A stretch of DNA of 64,000 nucleotides, from NCBI GenBank assembly GCA_017163975.1, contig JAFFSR010000248.1:824501-888500 (forward strand), given 5' to 3'. The notes under the pieces were generated by a model. It was not told the origin of the DNA. It ran no database searches and was given only the letters and a program-made list of their open reading frames with translations. Positions 33,094-43,480 of the stretch are shown here, in pieces. The stretch is from Anastatus disparis. Its lineage: Eukaryota > Arthropoda > Insecta > Hymenoptera > Eupelmidae. A program made the position numbers and the translations under genes. How positions within the stretch are numbered: the first letter of the stretch is position 1; each line of letters opens with the position of its first letter.

Positions 33094-33112
33094 GGTTATG
33101 GCAGCCCAGCAA
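33094..33112 (+). promoter_or_regulatory. copia primer-binding site, internal initiator-tRNA type
   Basis: Directly after the LTR comes GGTTATGGCAGCCCAGC. It resembles the complement of the anticodon region of initiator Met-tRNA (GGTTATGGGCCCAGC) with a small change, matching the known use of a cleaved internal tRNA fragment as primer by copia-type elements. The ATG inside it also opens a 58-codon ORF. Confidence 0.65.
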
Positions 33113-34392
33113 GCATCCACTGTGCCAAAGGGAGAAAAAACAATGGAGGGATTAGATAAAGGTATGAAAGAGAAGTTGTTTTGTTTGTCGCGTAATGCTG
33201 AGGCTTCGCTTTTACTTCTTTATTTTTCTTTGCGAACGTTATGCGATAAAGTGGAAACGGAAAGTGTAAATTGAATTGGAGTGTCAAAAATAGTAATGGA
33301 ATGTGAAAACAAAGCGAACATGTATTACATGAATTTTCGGTGTTTTCGAGGAAGCTACGCATGTGTGTGTATATGTGTATATAATGCGTGTACATAAGTA
33401 TGCAGACTAACCCAACGCGACCTAACCGGCAAGAAAGACACGTTGGAGCGACGCCATATTTAAAAAGTAATGTTTCTTTAGAAGCAAGAGCGAGATAGAA
33501 AAAGAAACATGGCGAACGACTCAAAAATATATCTAAATAAATGAATAAATAAATGAAAAAAAAGAATGTAATTTAAAATTTTATTTGTGTAAACTTTTTT
33601 TGGTGCTATCGGTTCGGATTTCTCAACGTACATGTGTGTATGTATATGTATGTAACGGAGTGAAAAGTGACTCGCTTGTGAATGTGTTCGAGCAGAGGTT
33701 TCATGTATGCATGTATGTGTGAATGTACGAACGAGAAGTTTGATAAAAATTAAATATGCATATTCTGATTGAAATATTGAAACTTTTCTATATCAGAAAG
33801 ACCTGCTGCTTTTCTTAAAACTACAAGAGACGTTCTTCTCGTTTAAGCAGCATCATGCGAACGAGCGAATCGAGGTGCAGCTAGAGGGCGAGAATATCTA
33901 ATTTGTGACTGAATTGGGGCATAAGTACTTTTGAGGTATATGTATAGATTTTGAGAATACAGTACGAGATAGGAACTTGAACGATGCGAACGTGGAATCG
34001 GAAGCAGACAAAATAGAATGTGAATTAAAACCAATGAAAGGATCAGAAATAGATAAAAAGAGTATGCTTCCGCATGTAAGAATGGAACATTCCTCAATCA
34101 AATACTTGAAGGAATTGCAAAAAAAAATTTCCAGAGATCAAGGAACTGAAAGAAACCGAATTTGATGATTCTATTCAAAATTGTGAAGTCTACATGATCG
34201 CTAAAATTAGAAAATTGCCATTTAACACCACCAGGCAGAGAGCGACAGAACCTCTGCAAGTAATTTATTCTGACACCATGGAGACGATAAGCCCAACCAC
34301 CTATCCGAAGGGTCCCAAGTAAAAAAATTTTATAAAGTTTATACACGAATTATATATAACCTATAATCTACAGTCATTATACATTTTGTATA

Positions 34393-34793
34393 CACTGAAA
34401 AAAATTTTGCCTTTGGAGATGTCGATGACTTAAGGGATAAAGACTTTTCAATAATTGTGTTAAATTGATTCGCTAGCGTCGGAGTCTCTTATTCAAAGGT
34501 ATTGCAGAAATCGAGAATCTCGGCTCTCGGGGTCTCAGACGCCGAGAGCCGAGTTAAGTTAGCTCGGCCGTGCGCTTGCGCTATTGCGAGGACTCATCGA
34601 ATTCCATATTTACGAATTTCGAGTAAGATCAAGTTCAGTTTCGTTTTGCATGTATTCGAGGATTCTTAGAGTTTATTTATACGCTTGTACGAATTGAAAT
34701 AATACGAAATGTAGAGTTATGAAATGTTGTTTCTTTCATGAAATCAATAGACTCTAAATATCGAGATACCCAAAGACGAAATTTCTTTCAGTG
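34393..34793. mobile_element. 401-bp MITE with CACTGAAA ends and TA duplication
   Basis: Ends CACTGAAAAAAATTTTGCC and ACGAAATTTCTTTCAGTG, flanked by TA at 34391-34392 and 34794-34795. It contains a GC-richer palindromic patch around ctctcggggtctcagacgccgagag near 34517-34551. It inserted into the arm of the surrounding foldback; the matching site in the right arm near 36295 is uninterrupted. Confidence 0.8.
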
Positions 34794-34953
34794 TACAAAA
34801 GTGATTGCATATAAAATGTATAAGAAATGTATACAAAATGAATAGAATCTGTTGAAAAAAATATTAATGAGTTCATAGCGTACAGAATGTGATACATATT
34901 AATTATATATGTATATATTTTAATGTATATTCACCTCAAATCACCTAGGTGTA

Positions 34954-34954
<1 letters not shown>

Positions 34955-34984
<30 letters not shown>

Positions 34985-35318
34985 TTAATATATAAAGGAT
35001 TTTGTGCTCTATATGATTAACCTTTGTATATGGTGAAGTCGAGGGAGTCCAGCCCGGTACCCGTTTAACACATTACATCAGGCTAGACTGTCAGACCCAC
35101 CATACCGAAAACTTTGACTACCGATGGATGGTCAGCTACTTTTGTGATCAACAATCAACGGATACTCAATGAGGTCGGATTTTTCAAGAGTCGCGATATG
35201 GGTAGCACATACACTAATTTTCTTTCGAAAAAAAGTCAGAGGTGCCTGGCCAGGATTCGAACCCGTGCCCACCGCGTTGAAAGCAAGAGCTCTATCCATT
35301 ACGCCACCGCGCTCCTAT
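34955..35318 (-). mobile_element. tRNA-derived SINE with poly(A) tail and 15-bp target duplication
   Basis: On the minus strand a tRNA-like head (35314 down to 35243) carries A box GTGGCGTAATGGATAGAGC and B box GGTTCGAATCC. A unique body of about 250 bp and an A tail (T run 34955-34979) follow. A 15-bp direct repeat, atcacctaggtgtat, flanks it at 34940-34954 and 35319-35333, typical of LINE-driven retroposition. The Pol III boxes look intact, so the copy seems fairly young. The head is a tRNA relic: the acceptor stem is imperfect. Confidence 0.9.
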
Positions 35319-36863
35319 ATCACCTAGGTGTATAGGCCTCAACCATCTATTTTATACCAAAAACTTTTCCAATTTTTACCTATCCAGCAGAAATAGAATT
35401 TAGAGAATTTTTAGCCTCATCCGAAATCGTATAAATCAAAAACTCTCTTTTTAAATTCGCAGTGACGACGGTTTTATGCAGTCTAAGTGACCTGTCGATA
35501 AATATTTTTTATTGCTTAACCTGAAAATAAATAATACTCACAAGATGTCTATTTTCTAATTTGTATTTATTTGTATGAACAAATGATAAAGTATAAAAGT
35601 TTTTATATAACTGCTATAAAACTTATCTAATGTTTTTTTAGTTATTATCCTTCTTTTAAAATCTGCTAAAAATCACTAATAAGAGCTTTGCTAATTTTGT
35701 TAACGATTGAAGTTAGTACGACTTGACATTTGATTGCAAAATTTGTTAAAAAACAATCATAGAATTTTCGATTTCTCGACATCAGTACTCAAACCAACGT
35801 CAAGTCATAATAATTTCAGGTACCAGCAAATTTAGCGAAGCCCTCGTACTGATTCTTTCGTAGATTTTGAAAGCGAAATAATAACTAAAAAATATAAATG
35901 AGTTTTATATGAGTCATAAAAGATTTTTTTATTAAGTTGTTTGTTCATACAAATAAATAGAAATTAGAAAATAGATACTTTGTGATTATTTTTTTTCAGG
36001 TTATGTGATAGAAAATATTTTTTAGGCGACTACACGAAAACATTATCACGGCGATTTTAGTAAAAGAGTTTTTGATTTATAACGATTTTAGATGTGACTG
36101 AAAATTCTGTAATCCCTGGCTAGAAAGGTAAAAATGTCAAAAATATTTTAAAGATTTTCGTGTGAAATAGATAATTACGACCTATGCATCTGGGTAATTT
36201 GAGGTAAAAATATATTCGAAAAATTTAATAATAATATAGTATATTCGTACGCTATAAACTCATTAATCTTTTTTTCGCAGATTCTATACATTTTTCATAC
36301 ATTTTGTTTACAAAATGTATAATAATTGTAGATTATTAGTTATATACAATTTATATATAAACTTAATAAAATTTTTTCACTTGGGGTTACAGATTTGTGT
36401 CTGTATTTATTGATGATTACTCTCGTCTAGCGATGGCATATCCTATGAAGACCAAGGATGAGACAGGCCGTTGTCTTGAATCGTTCGTAAGAAGTGCCAG
36501 AAACTTACTGGGAAAGAATGCAAAGGTCTGTTATTTGAGATCACATCAAGGTACCGAATACACTGGAGGACATACTGTGATAGTATTGGAGAAATTGGGA
36601 GCTGAACATCAGCTGGCATGTCCTGATACACCACAACACAATATAGTGTCCGAACGGTTTAAACAAACCATTCAACGAAAGGTAAGAGCATTGATGTATG
36701 ACTCCGGTTTATCTGAAAACACGTGGGATTTGGCGTTAGGTTCTGCTGTATTCGCCTATAATAGAACGCCTCAGGTTTTGAACGATATTATGTCTCCTTT
36801 GGAAAAGTTTAATGCAAACTATGAAACTGAAAGCAGATTAGATGTTTTAGATGTCTAGCTTAT

Positions 36864-38770
36864 ATGAAAGTACAGAGAAAAGTCGGACCAAAATTTGGAT
36901 TTATTGGAATGAGAACGATTTTAGTGGGATACAAGGAAACTGGATATATCCTGCTCAAGCCAGAAGTAAATAACTGGCAGACTTTAACGAACGAAATAAA
37001 TTCTGACACTTGGTTTGTAGAATTTGAAAAGGAAAAGGAAGCTAAGATATCTGTAGAAGAAGAAGAACCCAAAAGGAAAAGAGGTCGACGAAGAAAGAAC
37101 GTTGAAACGTCTACAGTCGAACGCAATGGAACGGAGGGAGAAAATTATGCACTTATTGCTCAAGTAAATGGCGATCCCTCATCATATAAGGAAGCCATGT
37201 AGTCTGAAGAAAGAAAAAGTTGGACAGAAGCAAACAAACGACAAATTGACCTCTATGTATAAGAACAGTGTATGGAAAATAGTTGATAGACCTTCTGTAG
37301 ATAACGATGGAAAGAAATCCAACGTGATCGATTCGAGATGGATTCTGAAGAAAAAGATTGAAGCAGACAACAGTGTTCGTTATAAAGCTAGACTTGTGAT
37401 AAGAGGCTTTAAAGATAAAAATGTTTATGATCTGCAAGAAACGTACGCACTAGTCTCTCGTTTACCATTAATTAGGTCAACTCTAGCTATTGTTAACAAA
37501 ATGGATTTTGAACTTTGTCAAATAGACGTTAAAACTGCATTCCTGAATGGTCAACTTAACAACGAAATATATATAGAAATCCCTGAAGGAGTTGAATGTA
37601 CATCGGAAATGAGAGAACGAAAGGTATGCAGACTAGAACGAGCATTGTATGGCTTAAAGATTAGTCCGAAATGCTGGAACGAAAGATTTCGAACGACAGC
37701 TGTCGGGATCGGACTAAAACCTCATGGTGATGAGCCTTGTCTGTTCACCTGGCAAAGCAACGATAAACTTCTAATCTTAGTGTTTTACGTTGACGATATC
37801 CTGCTGGCAAGTAATGATAGTCATAAATTGAAGGATATCAAGAGTAATTTGATGAAAGAATTCGAGATGACAGACTTGGGAGAGCTACAAAGCTTCCTTG
37901 GTTTGGAGATTCGACGTGATCGGAAAGCTGGACTTTTAGAAATCAAACAAGAAAACTATACAAAAAAAATGTTGGTTAAATTTGGTTTTGAAGTGATGCG
38001 GCCGCAACGTACACCAATGGTCACTAACCAAATTGCTAATAAAGAGCGAATTGAACGAGAAGAGAACGAAGATGTACAGAAGTTTGTTAAATCTGAAAAT
38101 TCCTCTAACAGATCATATAGAGAAGCTATTGGCACCTTGCTGTATCTAGCGAATGCTAGCAGACCTGATATAACTTATGCTGTAAACGTATTGAGCAGGC
38201 ATCAGATGAATCCAAATGAGAACGATTGGAAAATGGTTAAGCGGGTCTTTCGATGTCTGCTAGGAACAAGTAGTTTAGGTTTGACCTATAAAGGAGAACA
38301 TGATGATCTTCAAGGTTTCTCTGATGCAAGTTTCGGCGACTGTAAAGGTGCACTTAGAACGAGCGGATACATCATCATAAGACTGTTTGGCGATACGATT
38401 GCTTGGCAAACGAAAAAGCAGCGTTATGTTGCACTCTCCACTTGTCAGGCGGAAACCTGTAGCAATGAGTGATTGCTGTCAAGAACTGATTTCGTTCCAT
38501 GATTCCCTGGAAGCGACAATTCATCGTAAGTTTGTTCCTACTACTCTATGGTGCGATAACCGTGCAGCGGAAGCGAGTGTCAAAATCGGCGGGGGTGCAA
38601 AATTAAGACACATGACTGATGTAAAGGAACACTACGTGCAGGAGTGTGTCCATAGAGGTCTAATTGCTGTAAAATGGATAGCCTCTAAGGAACAATTAGC
38701 AGACCTGCTTACTAAACCCTTATCTTTTAAATTACATTTAAATTTGACCAAAAGAATTTTGAATTTTTAA
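36864..38770 (+). pseudogene. copia reverse transcriptase and RNase H
   Basis: Three overlapping frames: 36864-37202 (a linker ending in an acidic and KRKRGRRRK region), 37168-38472 and 38387-38770. RT blocks include WILKKKIEADNSVRYKARLV, QIDVKTAFLNGQLNNEIYIE, RALYGLKISPKCWNERF and the catalytic FYVDDILLAS. RNase H follows with GFSDASFGDCKGALRTSGY, then in the next frame WCDNRAAEASVK, DVKEHYVQECV and EQLADLLTKPLS. The YVDD and RNase H residues remain. Stop codons at 37199-37201 and 38470-38472 plus frameshifts break the polyprotein. It appears relatively young given how much of the frame survives. Confidence 0.9.
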
Positions 38771-38896
38771 CCTTAATATATATTTATATGTATATATTGC
38801 CATTTGTATGATACAGGAAATAAATAAATTAAAGTGCGAACGAGAAAGTGGATATAAGAGATTCTCATTGTCTGCAGGGGAATGTGGGGAAGGGAG

Positions 38897-39180
38897 TGTT
38901 AAGATTGGCACGCATATTTATGTATTGTTGGATTTGTTGGTTGCCGTAGGCAAGTGCGCCCTCTTGGCTCTCTCTCTCCTATGCTTGTGTTGTGTGGGGA
39001 CTCACTTGGTTTTCGACAGCTAATCGAAGGGTATCGGAGGTTGTGCAAGGCATCAAGACAACTTGTAGTATCTGTATTTTGTATACCAGATTTCAATAAA
39101 TTATTATTTAATCGAAGAGAGATTGTAGTAAACAATTTATTGACTGATTTGCATCAGCATCACCTTATATATAACTGACA
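38897..39180 (+). repeat. copia 3' LTR
   Basis: 284 bp, preceded by the purine tract GGGGAAGGGAG and followed by the target duplication GTTTA. Confidence 0.9.
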
Positions 39181-39185
39181 GTTTA

Positions 39186-39726
39186 TATACGTAAAAATTG
39201 TTATTCTAAATGTGATAATGAATTGATAAATATATATAATTCAAGTAAAATATATAATTAAGTTTCTGTACGTTACAAAAAAGTATTCATTTTAAATATT
39301 CATTTGAATAATCTATCAAAATATTAATATGAAGCACTCGTAATGACGGTTATTCTGTCACATACCATATGCTTGTGTGCTTTATGTTGGTGCAACAGCT
39401 TTACGTTGTGGTACGAAAATTCTACCAAAACTAAAAAACTATTTACGCCAATTCACAGTATAGCGCATCAGCTTTTTTAATGTGAATGATTATGTTTTTT
39501 GACACAATTGTTCTACCATCGCCTTTTCAGTGAAATAAACAAATAAAGTTCCTTTTAGCCTTGTTTTGAAATAAAAATAAAAATTTAATTCTGTCGTTTA
39601 AATGTCAACAATATTTAGTAATTTTATATGCAATTTATATGTTGAAAATACATTTTAAAGTCTAATATTAATAAAAATAAAAGAGTCTGGTCGGGAGGGA
39701 ATGTTAGAATATAAGTGCACCCATGC

Positions 39727-39777
<51 letters not shown>

Positions 39778-39943
39778 AATATAAAGCATCTTGGTTTTCC
39801 CTCCTCTTCTTGTCTTCAATATGACCGCAGTTGCCCTTTTGTTTTAGCTTTAGTATTTAGTCCTTGCTGTATGCTTTATTAATAAGCTTTCCTTTTTCTT
39901 AAGGAATGTTAACGACTATTTTAACGAATGAGGGGTGTTCATA

Positions 39944-40010
<67 letters not shown>

Positions 40011-40140
40011 TAGAGAATGTTACAATTGACAAATGACGTCATATTCCTTGAGTTTTTAAATTTTAGTATGTTTTTTCACTACAACGCCCTAATGAAAATA
40101 ATGACGTCTTTTTAAGACTGTCTAATGGTAATGTCTGGAA
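39186..40140. other. AT-rich interval with two (TA)n tracts
   Basis: (TA)n at about 39733-39771 and 39946-40008, each next to gtata. No gene recognised. Confidence 0.6.
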
Positions 40141-40144
40141 GGAG

Positions 40145-40450
40145 TTGAAAGACCTAAGACTTCTATCTGGACCTCAAGGGGACTTGAATGAACTTACTCC
40201 TGATGAGCTTAATGCGCACTTTGCTGGGGTTTCGGTTTCGCCGCATCATGATAATGATGGTAGTTGCGAGAAATTGCTCTCTGAATGTAGTGAAAGTTTC
40301 ACTTTGGAACAAATTTATATAAATGATGTTGTTCTCGCAATTTCTTATTTCTTATCCCAGGCATGCGGTGAGGATGGCATTCCGCAAAGCATGATACTTA
40401 AAGCTTTACCGTCCTTAGTAGAAAATCATTTTCAATTTTGCTGCAATTCT
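40145..40450 (+). pseudogene. LINE reverse-transcriptase N-terminal fragment
   Basis: Translation shows LTPDELNAHFAGVSVSP and, further on, YFLSQACGEDGIPQSMILKA. These match the segment just before the RT palm in Jockey/I/R1-type LINEs (ELN.HFA ... A.G.DGIP). It stops at about 40450, where a minisatellite region begins. Only about 100 codons remain of an RT of several hundred. Confidence 0.75.
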
Positions 40451-40569
40451 GCTGTAATTTTCCTGATAAGTAGTTAGATTGCTGCAGAGAGTACGCCACC
40501 TATTTTTTCAAAATTTCGAATGTCTGACGGTTGATACTTATGGTTTAATCACAGTGCAAAAATTGCAGT

Positions 40570-41156
40570 AGACTTGCAGCAAGTGAAGTGCTTGTCCATG
40601 AGGTTCTTGATTTGCACTTGGACCTGCATTAGAATTGCAGGTAAAACACAGCAGACAATTGCAACAGTAACTTAACAATAGGATTGAATCATGATTGCGG
40701 TAGGCGAAGTGCAATATGGGGGTGAATATTTTGTAATCGCCTATACACAATAATTGCTACAGAATTACAGCAGGCAATTACGCCTTATACTTGATAGCAG
40801 AATTCATTCAAAATTGTAGTAGACAAAGTGCAATTCGGAGGTGAATATTTTGCAATCACCTGTAGACAATAATTTCTACAAAATTGCAGCTGGCGATTGC
40901 GCTTTATACTTAACAGCAGAATTGAAACATAATTGCAGTAGGCAAAGTGCAATTGGGAGTGAATAATTTGCAATCATCTATACACAATAATTGCTACAGA
41001 ATTATAGCAGACGATTGCGCCTCATACTTAACAGCAGAATTGAAACATAATTGAAACATAATTGCAGTAGGCAAAGTGCAATTGGGAGTGAATAATTTGT
41101 AATCGCCTATACATAATAATTGCTACATAATTACAGCAGATGATTGTGCCTCATAT
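40570..41156. repeat. 119-bp minisatellite rich in ATTGCAG
   Basis: The phrase attgcagtaggcaaagtgca starts near 40692, 40813, 40932 and 41063 (spacing about 120, 119 and 131 bp; the last includes an extra attgaaacata). Degenerate units extend left to about 40560. The array is interrupted at 41157 by a group A element and resumes with acataattgcagttca near 41437. Confidence 0.85.
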
Positions 41157-41430
41157 TTAAGAGGAGGTCGAGTATTTCTGTCTTTTTCTAATTAAAGAAT
41201 TTATTTTATTACAAAAATAATAATTTTAGCAGAAAATGCAGAGAAAACCGCATTTAGTATACAAAAAATGAATATCTTCATTAATAAGAAATAATTAATT
41301 TCATCGCTTCGTTTCCAAGAAAACCATGAAAAACTTAAAACATAGAGGTTAAGAAAAACAATTTGGGTTTTCAAGGTTTTCTTGAAATTCAAGCAACTCT
41401 CTTTACTTTTTGCTAAAGTTATTAGCTGTA
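41157..41430. repeat. group A foldback copy 4, right arm eroded
   Basis: Starts TTAAGAGGAGGTCGAGTATT at 41157. The left arm and loop are complete; the right arm is shortened to tctctttactttttgctaaag. Inserted in the minisatellite. Confidence 0.75.
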
Positions 41431-41540
41431 TTAAAACATAATTGCAGTTCACTTGGCGGAATAACGTTATAGTTACATAGTAAAAGAATATCTTTAAAAC
41501 TGCACCAACCAGAGCAAAACTATAATATGGATATTTGCAT

Positions 41541-42633
41541 TTACATGTATAACTTGTAATTGGTTACTAAAATAAGGCTTAATATCATAGACCCGAATCC
41601 AGTGATGGTTGTGTCATTCGTCCTTTTTTATTATTAAACGCTTTTATTTAACTTGACCGCCTCTGAATATGTCCTCAAATCTTGCGATTAAAAATTAACG
41701 TACTTCCCATTCACTTAGATGGCTCAAATTTTCAGAATATATGTATTTTTGATGACAATACATGATTCTGTAATTAAAAAAAAATTTTTTTTATAATTAA
41801 ATATTTATTATATATAAACAATATTATATAGCCAGCGCTATATGAATAATTGGCCTCTCTTCTTTATGCAGCTACTCGTAACAGCTACTCAATTCTCAGT
41901 AAAGGCTTATACATATAGGCGTTACTGAGAAAATGTATAAAAGTGTGTGTGTTTTGCAAAAAACACTCATGTATACGCTTACGTATATATAAGTATACAA
42001 ATGTGTACGTATATGTGTGCACAATTGTATACTCATATAAATTAATAAAATTAATAAAAAAAATATTTTAAAAAATGCTTTAATTTAACGTTAAAAAAAT
42101 TAATAGAAAATAATAAATTCAAAAAATTTAAAAAGGACTGAAAAGTAATAATAAATAAATGAAAAATAATTTAAAAAAAAAAACGCTTTTATTAAAAAAC
42201 AAAAAATAAAAAAATAACTTTAATAACCCAAATATATAATTACATTATAAATTATGTTTCTGCCTAATATTTTATTGAAATTTTATATAAAAGCGTGGAG
42301 AATATAATTCTTTATGTTCTTTCAATATTCTTCACGCTTTTTTATAAAATTTCAATAAAATATTAGGCAGAAACATAATTTATAATGTAATTATATATTT
42401 GAGTTATTAAATTTTTTTTTTTATTTTTTGTTTTTTAATAAAAGCGTTTTTTTAAAATTATTTTCTATTATTTATTTATTTATAATTTTTAGTTCTTTTT
42501 AAATTTTTTAAATTAATTTTTTTTTCTTATTATGAGAGAGACAAAGACGAAATGAGGTTTCAGTAACAATTTTTACTTGAGTTGGGTCTATGAATTCGAG
42601 TCTAAGTTCAACCAATCAGAAGTTTAGTACATG
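41541..42633. repeat. 1.1 kb foldback element
   Basis: Outer ends acatgtataacttgtaattgg (plus catagaccc) and the inverse near 42580-42633 (gggtctatg ... ccaatcagaagtttagtaca). A very strong inner palindrome spans 42177-42455 around 42317, with arms containing tgcctaatattttattgaaa. The AT-rich sequence between is also partly complementary. Confidence 0.75.
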
Positions 42634-42639
42634 GTATAT

Positions 42640-43079
42640 TTGTTTATAGTTAAAATAATGTATGCGCTCCCGCGTCTTTTTCTTTCTCTTCTTAACTAAA
42701 CTATATGATTGTCTACATTGGCCATATTGTTTTACCGAAACTGATTTTTATAGTATATCGAGTTTTTTCAAGATTCAAGATGCAGACATCGGTAAGAATA
42801 AATTTTTAAATTAATAAATAATGTGTATCATTTTTAATGTTTAAGGTAATTTAAAAAACCTTGCATATTTTTAGTTCACTACGTTTTATTAATCTTAAAG
42901 TCTAATCCGACTTTTTGATTGATAAAACGTAGGTAACTAATGAGGTTATTTTATTATGTGAAAATTCGGAAGAATTTTGTAATCATTTCAAAAGTTTCTA
43001 ATACACTCTATCCGTGCTAAGCGTCAAATTTTAAAAGCGATATATATAGGTATACAGAGTGGCAGTTGCGGCGCGCGTG
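42640..43079. other. no recognised feature
   Basis: AT-rich; a cctacgttttatcaatca inverted pair near 42883-42932. No gene. Confidence 0.4.
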
Positions 43080-43085
43080 TATACA

Positions 43086-43350
43086 TGTGGGGACACGTAC
43101 GTGTGTTCCCGTATTGTGCTTGCGTGAACCGGCTTCACAGCCGAAGAAGACGAAGCATCCATGTTGCGGAGTCAGTAGCGTTTAAACTCACAGTGAAAGA
43201 GGTTTAGCGCAGTCACTTGTTGAATCAATAAGAATTAACATATATTTCTTTTGTTATAGTTCTTCCTTCTTTCCTACACGCATTCCTGGTTTTGGAGCTA
43301 GGATCTGCTATTATAATTGGAGTCCGATAAACGTCTTTATCAAATTCCCA
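43086..43350 (+). repeat. LARD 5' LTR
   Basis: 265 bp. Shares with the 3' LTR the blocks cggcttca, gaagaagacgaagcatccat and ttgttatagttct. About 20 differences are visible by eye. Confidence 0.88.
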
Positions 43351-43480
43351 TATTGGTGACAGGACGTGAAAGGAGGAAGCAACGTATTTATTAAATTCCC
43401 ATATTGGTGACAGGACGTGAAAGGAGGAAGCAACGTCTTTATCAAATTCCCATATTGGTGACAGGACCTAAAAGGGAAGA
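43335..43480 (+). repeat. 51-bp tandem triplication spanning LTR end and primer site
   Basis: The block AAATTCCCATATTGGTGACA plus GGACGTGAAAGGAGGAAGCA occurs at 43342, 43393 and 43444 (period 51 bp; the third copy is slightly diverged). It contains the last bases of the LTR and the primer-binding sequence TGGTGACAGGACGTG, so the primer site is present three times. Confidence 0.88.

Larger units (their letters stand above)
34314..36385. mobile_element. 2.07 kb foldback DNA element inside copia integrase
   Basis: Termini CCCAAGTAAAAAAATTTTAT and its near-complement ending TTTTCACTTGGG. The arms align through most of their length (for example tcaaaaactctctttt near 35426 with aaaagagtttttgattt near 36063). 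GT is present on both sides, so a 2-bp target duplication is possible. The left arm carries two later insertions, a MITE (34393-34793) and a SINE (34955-35318); the right arm lacks both. No transposase. Confidence 0.85.
34060..36858 (+). pseudogene. copia integrase, split by a foldback insertion
   Basis: The zinc-binding N-terminal domain is recognisable around 34065-34200: HVRMEHSSIKYLKEL, then CEVYMIAK, where the second Cys of the usual CxxC is Tyr. The core resumes at 36393 with [11 protein letters not shown], carrying the first catalytic Asp. The second catalytic region reads [11 protein letters not shown], with His where Asp is expected. The glutamate region [12 protein letters not shown] is present. 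A frameshift in an A run near 34120, the 2.07 kb insertion and a stop at 36856 complete the inactivation. Confidence 0.85.
32815..39180 (+). mobile_element. copia LTR retrotransposon with nested insertions
   Basis: LTRs at 32815-33093 and 38897-39180 both start TGTTAAGATTGG and end CTGACA. A 5-bp duplication GTTTA flanks the element at 32810-32814 and 39181-39185. A primer-binding segment follows the 5' LTR, and a purine tract (GGGGAAGGGAG) precedes the 3' LTR. The pol order integrase, RT, RNase H identifies copia. A 2.07 kb foldback (34314-36385) sits inside integrase. The gag region is largely decayed. Confidence 0.93.

Noticed and set aside
33096..33524. 142-codon minus-strand ORF inside copia
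   Set aside because: Hydrophobic low-complexity shadow over the copia leader and gag region; wrong strand for the element.
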